Below are positions 9,194-17,653 of a stretch of 64,000 nucleotides of DNA, piece by piece (within the stretch, counting starts at the first letter, position 1; every line of letters starts with the position of its first letter). The notes below the pieces were generated by a model. That model ran no database searches and was not told where the DNA came from. It was given only the letters and a program-made list of their open reading frames with translations. Origin of the DNA: Halospina sp040196175 (lineage in GTDB: Bacteria; Pseudomonadota; Gammaproteobacteria; Pseudomonadales; Oleiphilaceae). The position numbers and the translations under genes are program-made. The stretch lies in assembly GCF_040196175.1 (NCBI RefSeq), contig NZ_JBEFNF010000001.1:372001-436000 (forward strand), in the 5' to 3' direction.

Positions 9194-10492
9194 ATGACAA
9201 CAATCGCCAACATCAAAGCCCGCGAAGTCCTCGATTCCCGCGGCAACCCCACCATCGAAGCTGACGTGATCCTCGAATCCGGCCAGACTGGTAGCGCCTG
9301 CGCCCCCTCTGGCGCCTCCACCGGTTCGCGGGAGGCGCTGGAACTGCGCGACAAGGACAAGAACCGCTACCTCGGCAAGGGCGTCCAGACTGCTGTTGCC
9401 GCTGTCAACGACCGCATCGGCGGGGCCCTCCAGGGCATGGACGCCGCCGACCAGCGCGCCATCGACAACGCGATGCTCGAGCTCGACGGCACCGACAACA
9501 AGCAGAATCTTGGCGCCAACGCCATCCTGGCCGTGTCCCTGGCGAACGCCAAGGCCGCCGCCACCGCCATGGGTCGGCCGCTGTACGAGCACATGGCCGA
9601 GATCAACGGCGCTGCCGGGCGGTTCTCCATGCCCGTGCCCATGATGAACATCCTCAACGGCGGCGAGCACGCTGACAACAATGTCGACATCCAGGAATTC
9701 ATGATCCAGCCAGTAGCTGCGTCGACCTTCCGTGAAGCTCTGCGCTGCGGTGCCGAGGTGTTCCATAGCCTCAAGAAGGTCCTCAACAGCAAGGGGCTGA
9801 ACACCGGTGTGGGTGACGAAGGCGGATTCGCGCCAGACCTGCCCTCCAACGAGGCCGCTCTGGAAGTCATCCGGGAAGCTGTGGAAAGTGCTGGCTATAC
9901 CCTTGGCAAGGATGTAACGCTGGCGCTGGATTGTGCTTCATCCGAATTCTACAGCGATGGTGTCTACGATCTGAAAGGCGAAGGTAAGCAGTACAACGCG
10001 GGCGAATTCAGTGACTATCTGGCTGGCCTTTGTGACCGCTTCCCCATCGTGTCCATCGAGGACGGCATGGACGAAGGCGACTGGGACGGTTGGAAAACCC
10101 TGACAGACCGGCTTGGTGACAAAGTCCAGCTGGTCGGCGATGATCTGTTCGTGACCAATACCCGGATCCTGAAGGAAGGCATTGATAAAGGCGTGGGCAA
10201 TTCCATTCTTGTGAAGTTCAACCAGATTGGCAGCCTCAGCGAGACTCTGGATGCCGTTCGCATGGCGCAGGATGCAGGCTATACTGCCGTTATCTCGCAT
10301 CGTTCAGGTGAGACCGAGGATACCACTATCGCGGATCTGGCCGTGGCCACCAGCGCCGGCCAGATCAAGACCGGGTCGCTGTGCCGCTCTGATCGTGTGG
10401 CGAAGTACAATCAGCTGCTCCGGATTGAAGAGCAGCTCGGAAACCGAGCGGTATACCGCGGTCTGACCGAAATCAAGGGCCAGGGGAGCTGA
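9194..10492 (+). CDS. eno: Enolase
   Basis: Enolase interconverts 2-phosphoglycerate and phosphoenolpyruvate in glycolysis; in gammaproteobacteria it can also be part of the RNA degradosome. It has 432 residues. Seen are AREVLDSRGNPT at the N-terminus, GAPSGASTGSREA in the substrate loop, the metal-binding acidic residues in SIEDGMDEGDWDG and LVGDDLFVTN, and the catalytic Lys region LVKFNQIGSL followed by SHRSGETEDT. A GAGAGG Shine-Dalgarno lies ahead of the ATG. It is followed by ftsB 31 bases later, the standard arrangement. Confidence 0.98.
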   Translation: MTTIANIKAREVLDSRGNPTIEADVILESGQTGSACAPSGASTGSREALELRDKDKNRYLGKGVQTAVAAVNDRIGGALQGMDAADQRAIDNAMLELDGTDNKQNLGANAILAVSLANAKAAATAMGRPLYEHMAEINGAAGRFSMPVPMMNILNGGEHADNNVDIQEFMIQPVAASTFREALRCGAEVFHSLKKVLNSKGLNTGVGDEGGFAPDLPSNEAALEVIREAVESAGYTLGKDVTLALDCASSEFYSDGVYDLKGEGKQYNAGEFSDYLAGLCDRFPIVSIEDGMDEGDWDGWKTLTDRLGDKVQLVGDDLFVTNTRILKEGIDKGVGNSILVKFNQIGSLSETLDAVRMAQDAGYTAVISHRSGETEDTTIADLAVATSAGQIKTGSLCRSDRVAKYNQLLRIEEQLGNRAVYRGLTEIKGQGS

Positions 10493-10523
10493 GCATCCCC
10501 TGGGCTTCCAGGGAGTGTCGTGC

Positions 10524-10796
10524 ATGAAATGGTTGTGGGGCATCATGGCCGTTCTGACGTTGCTGCTGCAGGTCCGGCTCTGGGCGGGCGAAAACAGCCT
10601 GCCTCATGCCTGGACCCTGCAGGAGCAGATTGATGAGCAGAAGACCATCAATGCCGGGCTCCGTTACCGTAACGAAGAACTGTTTGCCGAGGTGAATAAT
10701 CTCGGTGACGGAACCCGCGCGATTGAGGAACGTGCCCGCGGCAATCTCGGCATGGTCGGCGAAGATGAAACCTTCTTTCTGGTCGTGGAGCCCTGA
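10524..10796 (+). CDS. ftsB: Cell division protein FtsB
   Basis: FtsB is a bitopic membrane protein of the FtsQLB divisome complex. The 90-residue protein has one N-terminal membrane helix (residues ~4-21), then a coiled coil (about residues 30-65, LQEQIDEQKTINAGLRYRNE and on) and a C-terminal stretch with AIEERARGNLGMV, a typical FtsB pattern. The ATG at 10524 has AGGGAG eight bases upstream; the GTG at 10515 overlaps that site and is less likely. It sits between eno and ispD, the conserved gammaproteobacterial position. Confidence 0.95.
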   Translation: MKWLWGIMAVLTLLLQVRLWAGENSLPHAWTLQEQIDEQKTINAGLRYRNEELFAEVNNLGDGTRAIEERARGNLGMVGEDETFFLVVEP

Positions 10797-10805
10797 AGCG
10801 GACCC

Positions 10806-11537
10806 ATGCCGGCCTACACTGCCCCTGAGGGCCCACAGCCAGCCATTGTCATTCCCGCCGCGGGTGTTGGTGCCCGTATCGGGGGTGATCGCCCTAAGCA
10901 GTATCAGAATCTCCGTAACAGCTTTCTGATTGATATCACCATTGAACGGCTGATCCGGGTATTACCGGAAGCCACCATTATGGTGACCCTGGGTTCTGAG
11001 GATGGTTGGTGGGCGCACACTCGCAGCGCAGCGGCCCGGCACATCCATACCTGCACTGGCGGGGCCAGCCGTGCTGGATCCGTTCTTGCTGGGCTCCGCG
11101 CCCTGACGATGCCGGCGGAGCATCCAGTGCTGGTGCATGACGCCGCTCGCCCCTGCATTACGTCCTCGGATATCAACGCGCTTGTGCAGGCGGTGGGTGA
11201 CAGCGACTCAGGTGGGCTTCTGGCTCAGGCTGTCACGGATACGGTCAAGGAAGTGGATGATACTGGTCATGTGATTGCCACGCGCGATCGCCGTCACCTC
11301 TGGCGAGCCCAGACGCCGCAGCTGTTCCGCAGTGGCGTTCTGGAGCAGGCCCTTTTGATGGCCGCTACCGGGGATATCACGGTGACGGATGAGGCCTCGG
11401 CCGTAGAGCATCTGGGCTTACATCCGCTTGTCGTTCCGGGCAGAGCGGACAACATCAAAGTCACTCATCCAGGGGATCTGGCCATGGCGGCATGGTTTAT
11501 TGAGCAACAGCAACAGGCCGGAGGGGCTGGAGCATGA
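10806..11537 (+). CDS. ispD: 2-C-methyl-D-erythritol 4-phosphate cytidylyltransferase
   Basis: IspD transfers CMP from CTP to methylerythritol phosphate, the third step of the non-mevalonate isoprenoid pathway. The protein is 243 residues. It shows the CTP-binding loop (IPAAGVGARIGGDRPKQY), the VLVHDAARPC motif with the metal-binding Asp, and a C-terminal VTDEASAVE segment, followed by a short extension of Gln and Gly. It overlaps ispF by ATGA, consistent with translational coupling of two enzymes of one pathway. Confidence 0.97.
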   Translation: MPAYTAPEGPQPAIVIPAAGVGARIGGDRPKQYQNLRNSFLIDITIERLIRVLPEATIMVTLGSEDGWWAHTRSAAARHIHTCTGGASRAGSVLAGLRALTMPAEHPVLVHDAARPCITSSDINALVQAVGDSDSGGLLAQAVTDTVKEVDDTGHVIATRDRRHLWRAQTPQLFRSGVLEQALLMAATGDITVTDEASAVEHLGLHPLVVPGRADNIKVTHPGDLAMAAWFIEQQQQAGGAGA

Positions 11538-12028
11538 TACGAGTGGGGCAGGGCTTTGACGTCCACGCCTTCGAAGAGGGTGACCATATCCGCATCGGTG
11601 GCGTGGTGATTCCCCATGACCAGGGATTGCGGGCGCACTCGGATGGGGATGTGTTGCTGCACACTATGAGTGATGCTCTGTTGGGCGCCATTGCACTGGG
11701 TGATATCGGCCACTTGTTCCCTGATACCGAACAGCGCTGGCGAGACGCCGACAGCCGCGCGCTGCTGCGTGAGGTCTACCGTCAGGTCCGGATGCAGGGC
11801 TATCAGCTGGTGAACATCGATGCCACGGTGATGGCGCAGGCGCCAAAAATGGCACCGCATGTGGATGCCATGCGGCATAATATCGCAGAGGACCTAGCGG
11901 TTAACCCGCAGCGCATCAGCGTCAAAGCCACAACAACCGAACACCTGGGGTTTGTGGGGCGTGCCGAAGGCGTTGCGGCCCAGGCGGTCTGCCTGGTTGA
12001 AAGTCGCCGCAGCAGCGGGGATTCATGA
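11534..12028 (+). CDS. ispF: 2-C-methyl-D-erythritol 2,4-cyclodiphosphate synthase
   Basis: IspF cyclises CDP-methylerythritol 2-phosphate with release of CMP in isoprenoid synthesis. The 164-residue protein has the metal ligands in GQGFDVHAF and HSDGDVLLHT, followed by ALGDIGHLFPDT. The C-terminal VKATTTEHLGFVGRAEGVAAQA is typical of the family. It overlaps ispD upstream and truD downstream by four bases each, so the three are translated from one message. Confidence 0.97.
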   Translation: MIRVGQGFDVHAFEEGDHIRIGGVVIPHDQGLRAHSDGDVLLHTMSDALLGAIALGDIGHLFPDTEQRWRDADSRALLREVYRQVRMQGYQLVNIDATVMAQAPKMAPHVDAMRHNIAEDLAVNPQRISVKATTTEHLGFVGRAEGVAAQAVCLVESRRSSGDS

Positions 12029-12993
12029 CGGATTGGCGCCTTTCCTGGCCGCGCGCCGGAGGAGAACCTGTGGGCTCGGGTCGGATTCGTGTAGCCCCCG
12101 AGGATTTCGAGGTAACCGAAGAGCTCGGATGGCATCCTGATGGCGAGGGTGAGCACCTGTTCATCCAGCTCGAAAAATGCGGTGATAACACAGACTGGGT
12201 TGCTAAAGGGCTGGCGCGCATGGCCGGGTGTCCGGCGGCGGCCGTGGGGTACGCTGGGCGCAAGGACCGCCATGCAGTGACCCGTCAGTGGTTCAGTATG
12301 CCCTGTACCCCGGCGAACGCCGATGGCGTTCTGAAGGCTGTCTCCGCGCAGTGGCGTGTCCTGTCGGCAGGCCGGCACAGGCGGAAACTGCGCACGGGCG
12401 AATTGGCCGGTAATCGTTTCCGGATCCGGGTGCGTGACCTAGAAGCAGACCAGCAGCTTCTGAGCCAGCGCTGGCAGACGGTGGCCACCAACGGATGTCC
12501 GAACTATTTTGGTCCCCAGCGATTCGGCCGTGAGGGCGCCAATCTGGTCGCGGCCTCGCAGCTGGATCCGGAACGGCTCAAGCGCCCGCGTGAGCGGGCA
12601 CGTTCGGGGATGCAGCTGTCGGCTGCACGAAGCTGGCTGTTCAACGAATGGCTGGCGGGCCGGCTGGTAGCCGGAGACTGGCTGGAACAGCGCGAGGGCG
12701 AGCCGGAATCATCGCCGTCAGGCCCACTGTTCGGTGATGATTGCTGTGGCGCCCAGGGAACCCTGGCGCAGGCGGAGCTGGCGTTTGCGGCGCAGTACCC
12801 GGGGTTCATGGCGCTGCTGCGCGCCACAAGAATGCGTGCAGCTCGTCGCAGCCTGGCGCTGAAACCGCTAGACTGCGCTCTGGAGCATGAGGGTGATAGT
12901 GTCATGTTCGATTTTTTCCTGCCCGCGGGGGGCTTTGCCACCGTGGTGGTCAACGAGATTCTGGATCTGGAGGACGGTTCCCGAACGCCATGA
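12025..12993 (+). CDS. truD: tRNA pseudouridine(13) synthase
   Basis: TruD converts U13 of tRNA-Glu to pseudouridine. The 322-residue length is typical. The catalytic Asp lies in the YAGRKDRHAVTRQWFS motif around residue 80. The NYFGPQRFGREG segment and the C-terminal RRSLALKPLDC region are also characteristic, and the TRUD insertion domain spans about residues 150-270. It is coupled by ATGA overlaps to ispF before it and surE after it, the usual gammaproteobacterial order. Confidence 0.96.
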   Translation: MTDWRLSWPRAGGEPVGSGRIRVAPEDFEVTEELGWHPDGEGEHLFIQLEKCGDNTDWVAKGLARMAGCPAAAVGYAGRKDRHAVTRQWFSMPCTPANADGVLKAVSAQWRVLSAGRHRRKLRTGELAGNRFRIRVRDLEADQQLLSQRWQTVATNGCPNYFGPQRFGREGANLVAASQLDPERLKRPRERARSGMQLSAARSWLFNEWLAGRLVAGDWLEQREGEPESSPSGPLFGDDCCGAQGTLAQAELAFAAQYPGFMALLRATRMRAARRSLALKPLDCALEHEGDSVMFDFFLPAGGFATVVVNEILDLEDGSRTP

Positions 12994-13739
12994 AACTGCT
13001 GCTTTCCAATGATGACGGTGTTTATTCGCCAGGACTCAAGGCACTCTATGATGCCCTAGAGGATCTGGGAGACGTGCGTGTGTCAGCGCCGGACCGCGAT
13101 CACTCTGGTGCCAGCAATGCGCTGACCCTGACGCGACCGCTTGAGGCCACAGTGGTGCCGGGTGGTTTCACTGCCATCGACGGTACGCCCACCGACTGTG
13201 TCCATCTGGGCATCGGCGACATGTTCGGAATTGAATTTGATCGGGTTATATCCGGGATCAATACCCACTCCAATCTGGGGGATGACATCATTTATTCGGG
13301 AACGGTGGCGGCGGCCGTGGAAGGGCGCCTGTTGAGTCATCCGCCGATTGCCATCTCGCTTGCGAACCAGGGCAACTGGCGCTTTGATACGGCGGCGCGG
13401 GTGGTCCGGAACCTGCTGTTGCGCCCGGATCCGCTTGCGGTTCCTCCGAGAACAGTGCTTAACGTGAACGTGCCGGATGTCGATTTCAGTGAGCTCCAGG
13501 GTTTCCAGATCACGCGCCTGGGGCATCGCGGCCGGGGTGAATTGCCCCAGCGGGTGCACTGTCCACGCGGGCGCGAGCGCATGTGGATCGGGGCTGCCGG
13601 AGATGAGGACGATGCCGGCCCCGGAACCGACTTCCACGCCATTCGCGAGCGTTATGTGTCCATCACGCCCGTCAATGTGGACATGACGCACTATGATACC
13701 TTCCAGAACCTGAATGACTGGCTGAAAGACGGATTCTGA
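12990..13739 (+). CDS. surE: 5'/3'-nucleotidase SurE
   Basis: SurE is a metal-dependent nucleotidase and exopolyphosphatase linked to stationary-phase survival. The 249-residue protein begins with the metal-binding LLSNDDGVYSPGL motif and has DRDHSGASNALTL, GTPTDCVHLG and SGINTHSNLGDDIIYSGTV, which form the active site. It overlaps truD by ATGA, and its TGA is followed directly by the ATG of pcm. The surE-pcm-nlpD-rpoS order is the classical stress-survival cluster. Confidence 0.97.
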   Translation: MKLLLSNDDGVYSPGLKALYDALEDLGDVRVSAPDRDHSGASNALTLTRPLEATVVPGGFTAIDGTPTDCVHLGIGDMFGIEFDRVISGINTHSNLGDDIIYSGTVAAAVEGRLLSHPPIAISLANQGNWRFDTAARVVRNLLLRPDPLAVPPRTVLNVNVPDVDFSELQGFQITRLGHRGRGELPQRVHCPRGRERMWIGAAGDEDDAGPGTDFHAIRERYVSITPVNVDMTHYDTFQNLNDWLKDGF

Positions 13740-14396
13740 ATGAACACTGAACTCCAGGGGATCGGCATGACCTCCCAGCGCACGCGGATGCGGCTTGTGG
13801 AGCGTCTCAGTGAAGAGGGCATACAGCGCGCGGAGGTGCTGGATGCGATCGCGAATGTGCCCCGGCATATTTTTCTGGATGAGGCGCTGTCGCACCGTGC
13901 CTACGAGGATACCGCACTGCCCATTGGCTACCAGCAGACGCTCTCCCAGCCTTATGTGGTTGCGCGCATGACGGAGCTTCTGCTGGAGGTTGGCGCCACA
14001 AGGATCCTGGAACTGGGCACCGGTTCCGGTTATCAGGCAGCGATACTCGCGTACCTTGGTAAAGAAGTGTACAGCATCGAGCGTATCGGCGGTCTTCACC
14101 GCCAGGCCCGGGAGCGGCTGCAGCGCCTGGGTTATCGCAATGCCTTCCTGCGCCTGGGCGATGGCAGTCAGGGTTGGCCTGAAGCCGCGCCCTTTGATGG
14201 CATGATCCTGACAGCGGCACCGGGTGATATACCGGCAGCGCTGTATGATCAGTTGGCGGACGGCGGCAGCATCGTCGCACCATTGGGTCGTGATACCCAG
14301 ATGCTGACCCTGATTACCCGTCATGGGGAGGAGTTTCAGCGCCGTGAGATCGAGCCTGTGCGCTTTGTGCCCGTGCTCGGCGGCGTGGTGCGATGA
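13740..14396 (+). CDS. pcm: Protein-L-isoaspartate O-methyltransferase
   Basis: Pcm methylates isoaspartyl residues so that damaged proteins can be repaired, using S-adenosylmethionine. The 218-residue protein has the family segment ALPIGYQQTLSQPYVVARMTE and the SAM-binding motif ILELGTGSGYQAAILAYLG, then LTAAPGDIPAALYDQLADGG. The start at 13740 directly follows the surE stop. A second Met ten codons in (MTSQRTRM) is an alternative start. It overlaps the DUF368 gene by ATGA. Confidence 0.96.
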   Translation: MNTELQGIGMTSQRTRMRLVERLSEEGIQRAEVLDAIANVPRHIFLDEALSHRAYEDTALPIGYQQTLSQPYVVARMTELLLEVGATRILELGTGSGYQAAILAYLGKEVYSIERIGGLHRQARERLQRLGYRNAFLRLGDGSQGWPEAAPFDGMILTAAPGDIPAALYDQLADGGSIVAPLGRDTQMLTLITRHGEEFQRREIEPVRFVPVLGGVVR

Positions 14397-15337
14397 GCAA
14401 CGAGGGCGCCCAATCCGCCCCTGGCATCATCCTCCGGGGCTGCCTCATGGGCGCTGCGGATATTGTGCCCGGTGTCTCGGGCGGCACCATGGCGCTCATT
14501 ACCGGCATCTACCAGCGCCTGCTAGCGGCGCTAGGCCACATTCCGGAAGCCGGCGTAACTCTGGTGCGTCAGCGCAGTCCTGTCATGGCCTGGAAGACGA
14601 TGGATGCCGGATTCCTTGTGATGCTTCTGGGCGGGATCCTGTTCAGTGTTGTGACCCTTGCTCATGGTATCGGAACACTGCTGGATGACCACCCAATGCT
14701 GGTGCGGGCGTTTTTCTCCGGCCTAATCGTTGGCGCGGTAATCCATGTGGGTCGACAGGTCCCTCTATGGTCATCAGCTGCCGGCTTCGGGCTGGTAGTT
14801 GGAGCCCTGGTAGCCTGGAGTATTGCCCAGCTAACGCCCGCCACCCTCGCGCTGACGCCCATGGTCGCATTCGGGGCCGGTTTTGTGGCCATATCCGCAA
14901 TGGTGCTGCCAGGCATATCGGGCAGTTTTATCCTCCTTCTGCTGGGGCTCTATGAGCCCATTCTGGACGCTATCCGTGAGCCATCACTGGCAATCCTGGC
15001 GATTTTTGCGGGTGGTTGTGCACTGGGGTTGGTGGCCATGGCGCGCCTGGTGGCGACCACCCTGGCACGCTTCCCGTCAGTAACACTGGCGGTGCTGACC
15101 GGTTTCATGGTTGGCTCGCTCACTAACCTGTGGCCCTGGAAAAAGGTGGTTGCGTGGCGCAACCGCTCCGCCGGCGATGCCGAGCCGTTGCTGTATGAGA
15201 ATCTGGCTCCCTGGCATTACGCTGAGGTGACAGGCGGCGAACCTCAGACGGTTATGGTTGTGTCGCTTGCTGGTCTGGGTTTCGGGTTGATTGTTCTGGT
15301 CGAGTGGCTGGGAAAAGCAGATGGAAGCAAGCGGTAA
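14393..15337 (+). CDS. DUF368 (PopT-type) membrane protein, putative polyprenyl-phosphate translocase
   Basis: This integral membrane protein of 314 residues has about eight to ten helices. The family signature GAADIVPGVSGGTMALI lies near residue 20, and a related repeat, AISAMVLPGISGSFILLLLG, lies in the second half, giving the internal two-fold repeat of DUF368. DUF368 proteins have been reported as undecaprenyl-phosphate translocases (PopT) that recycle the C55 carrier for cell-wall polymers. That function is inferred here from family only. The gene overlaps pcm by ATGA and sits ahead of nlpD, a cell-wall hydrolase regulator, so the context suits an envelope role. Confidence 0.85.
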   Translation: MSNEGAQSAPGIILRGCLMGAADIVPGVSGGTMALITGIYQRLLAALGHIPEAGVTLVRQRSPVMAWKTMDAGFLVMLLGGILFSVVTLAHGIGTLLDDHPMLVRAFFSGLIVGAVIHVGRQVPLWSSAAGFGLVVGALVAWSIAQLTPATLALTPMVAFGAGFVAISAMVLPGISGSFILLLLGLYEPILDAIREPSLAILAIFAGGCALGLVAMARLVATTLARFPSVTLAVLTGFMVGSLTNLWPWKKVVAWRNRSAGDAEPLLYENLAPWHYAEVTGGEPQTVMVVSLAGLGFGLIVLVEWLGKADGSKR

Positions 15338-15592
15338 CTGGCCGTATTGTGCTTCGGCTCATACACTTGAACCGGATCACTATGGATGTGGAACTGATCC
15401 ACGGAATCTGTGTGATCTGTTACGAGGAGTGTTCCCACAGGTAACGAAGAAGGGCAGGCGCGTAACCCAGTTCTGAGCAAAAAACATCCAGACAAAAGAG
15501 CGGTTTACCCACATCTCCTCAGGTTCTTGTGAATGTTTTGGAATTTTTTGGAATAAAAAAAGACAACTCAATAACGGAAAGTTCTATTGCTG

Positions 15593-16453
15593 ATGGGGTT
15601 CACAGCGGTCAGGCAGGCTGTCGGGAGCCACAAAGGGACCGGTATTCGGATCATCCGGAAGTCGCTGCTGGTTGCTCTGGTCGTGCTCCTGATTGGTGGC
15701 TGTAACTCCACCGATCTGCTTCTGGATAGCGATTACAACCCGAGAGTGAATTGGGGGCATCATCAGGTATCCGAAGGTGAAACCCTCTACAGCATCGCCA
15801 TGCGGTATGGCTGGGACTACCGCAGACTCGCCGCTGCCAACGATATCGAGCCGCCCTATGAGATCCATCCAGGGGATGTGATCCGATTCGATGTCGAAGC
15901 CCCCGAGAGCCATTCAGCCACCAGATCGGGGTCCGATTCCGCGAGCCAGAGGACCTCATCCCCGGCCCGAAGCGCTTCCACGGCCAATGAGCCCACCGAA
16001 TCCACTGGTGCAGATGAGAACGCATACCGCGGATCCCGCAGTAACAATGCGTTACAGTCAACTGGTGAAGCGGCATCCGAAATCGATTGGGCATGGCCGC
16101 ATTCTGGCCCGATTATTGCGAAATATTCATCAGACGGCTCCGATGTGAACAAAGGTGTTGATATCGGAGGTGACGCGGGAGACTCTGTCAGGGCTGCTGC
16201 GGATGGCAGCGTGGTTTACGCCGGGAGCGGGTTGCTGGGGTACGGCAACCTGATCATCGTGAACCACAGCGAAACCTTCCTCAGCGCCTATGCCCACAAC
16301 CGGAAAATTCTGGTGGACGAAGGCCAGAACGTTGGGCAGGGCGAGACAATAGCCGAGATGGGGGATTCGGGTGCCGACAGAATCATGCTCCACTTCGAGA
16401 TACGGAGACGGGGCGATCCGGTGAACCCGATGCAGTATCTTCCGCGTCGCTGA
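15593..16453 (+). CDS. nlpD: NlpD lipoprotein (LysM plus degenerate LytM/M23)
   Basis: NlpD is an outer-membrane lipoprotein that activates amidase AmiC during cell separation. The sequence shows a hydrophobic segment ending in LLIGGC (lipobox), a LysM domain (VSEGETLYSIAMRYGWDYR), a Ser/Thr-rich linker, and a C-terminal M23 domain. In that domain the usual metal-binding HxG-D start reads NKGVDI and the final HLH is MLH, so it should be non-catalytic, as expected of NlpD. The start is uncertain: ATG 15593 gives about 286 residues with a rather long leader before the Cys, and a TTG at 15587 is possible. It lies directly upstream of rpoS, whose promoter often lies inside nlpD in relatives. Confidence 0.93.
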   Translation: MGFTAVRQAVGSHKGTGIRIIRKSLLVALVVLLIGGCNSTDLLLDSDYNPRVNWGHHQVSEGETLYSIAMRYGWDYRRLAAANDIEPPYEIHPGDVIRFDVEAPESHSATRSGSDSASQRTSSPARSASTANEPTESTGADENAYRGSRSNNALQSTGEAASEIDWAWPHSGPIIAKYSSDGSDVNKGVDIGGDAGDSVRAAADGSVVYAGSGLLGYGNLIIVNHSETFLSAYAHNRKILVDEGQNVGQGETIAEMGDSGADRIMLHFEIRRRGDPVNPMQYLPRR

Positions 16454-16533
16454 TCCGGGGCTTGCCGGCCCACAAAAAGTTAAACAAGGCCGCAAGCGTT
16501 CAAGGGGTAGATCAGTTAACGCAGGTGAAAACG

Positions 16534-17544
16534 ATGTCGGAAGAGATGGTTCAGGAAGCAGCGCTTGACACATCGGCTGAGGAGTCGGGGATGGATCCGG
16601 AAGAGGCCGTGGCCGCTAACGAGGAAGCCGCCAAACTGGAAGAAGACGCGGAAGCGCTTGAACGCGCACGCTCCAGGACGTCGCGTTACAGCTATACGAG
16701 CCGCCAGCAGCAGGCGGATGCCACACAGCTTTATCTCAATGAGATCGGTTTTTCACCGCTGCTCACGCCGGAAGAAGAGAAGCATTTCGCGCGGCTGGCC
16801 CGTGACGGTGATGAAAGCGGGCGTCGCCGCATGATCGAGAGCAACCTGCGCCTTGTGGTGAAGATTTCCCGTCGCTATGTTAATCGGGGCCTGACACTGC
16901 TCGATCTGATTGAGGAGGGCAATCTGGGCCTGATCAGGGCGGTAGAGAAGTTCGATCCGGAGCGCGGTTTCCGGTTCTCCACCTATGCCACCTGGTGGAT
17001 CCGCCAGACCATTGAGCGGGCCATCATGAACCAGACCCGCACGATCCGCCTTCCCATCCATGTGGTGAAAGAACTCAATCTGTACCTGCGAGCTTCCCGG
17101 GAACTGAGTCAGAAACTGGATCATGAGCCCACTGCTGAGGAAATCGCTGATAAGTGCGATAAGCCGGTTAAGGATGTGAAGCGGATGCTGGGGCTCAATG
17201 AGCGCGTTGCATCGGTTGATACGCCCATCGGTCATAATGGCGATAAGTCCCTGCTCGACACGGTGCCTGATGAAGGCTCTGCTGACCCGGCTGCTTTGCT
17301 TCAGGAAAGCAATATCAAGGGTTGCCTTGGGGAGTGGGTGGACCAGCTCAGTGAAAAACAGCAAGAAGTACTCTGCCGTCGATTCGGGCTGCGCGGGTAC
17401 GCAACCATGACCCTGGAACAGGTTGGTGCCGAAATCGGGCTTACCCGCGAACGGGTACGCCAGATTCAGGTAGAGGCGTTGCGCCGCCTGCGCGAGATTC
17501 TTGAGAAAGAAGGGCTCTCAGGCGATATGCTCTTTGAGGCGTGA
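16534..17544 (+). CDS. rpoS: RNA polymerase sigma factor RpoS (sigma-38)
   Basis: This is the stationary-phase and general-stress sigma factor. The 336-residue length fits (E. coli 330, Pseudomonas 334). Sigma regions are seen in order: 1.2 (DATQLYLNEIGFSPLLTPEE), 2 (LRLVVKISRRYVNRGL and the core RFSTYATWWIRQTIERAI), 3 (HVVKELNLYLRASRELS) and 4 (helix-turn-helix in LEQVGAEIGLTRERVRQIQVE). ATG 16534 has AGGTGA five bases ahead. The open frame extends upstream to a TTG at 16462, but that part is non-conserved. The region after nlpD and its coding end may carry the rpoS promoter. Confidence 0.98.
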   Translation: MSEEMVQEAALDTSAEESGMDPEEAVAANEEAAKLEEDAEALERARSRTSRYSYTSRQQQADATQLYLNEIGFSPLLTPEEEKHFARLARDGDESGRRRMIESNLRLVVKISRRYVNRGLTLLDLIEEGNLGLIRAVEKFDPERGFRFSTYATWWIRQTIERAIMNQTRTIRLPIHVVKELNLYLRASRELSQKLDHEPTAEEIADKCDKPVKDVKRMLGLNERVASVDTPIGHNGDKSLLDTVPDEGSADPAALLQESNIKGCLGEWVDQLSEKQQEVLCRRFGLRGYATMTLEQVGAEIGLTRERVRQIQVEALRRLREILEKEGLSGDMLFEA

Positions 17545-17551
17545 TCTCATC

Positions 17552-17585
17552 GGCCCCGGAGCGCAGCATAAAAGCGCCAGGGGCC
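17552..17585. terminator. Imperfect hairpin downstream of rpoS
   Basis: GGCCCCGGAGCGC pairs imperfectly with GCGCCAGGGGCC just after the rpoS stop. It may end the rpoS message, but there is no following T tract, so an intrinsic terminator is not assured. Confidence 0.35.
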
Positions 17586-17653
17586 ATGAATCGGTGGCGC
17601 TCGTAGGGGCCCGTGCGGTAGCGTGTCGATCAGGCCATTGAGTACTGCCTGAA

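Noticed and set aside
16462..16533. TTG start 24 codons upstream for rpoS
   Set aside because: The extra residues are not RpoS-like, while ATG 16534 has a well-placed AGGTGA and gives the family length.
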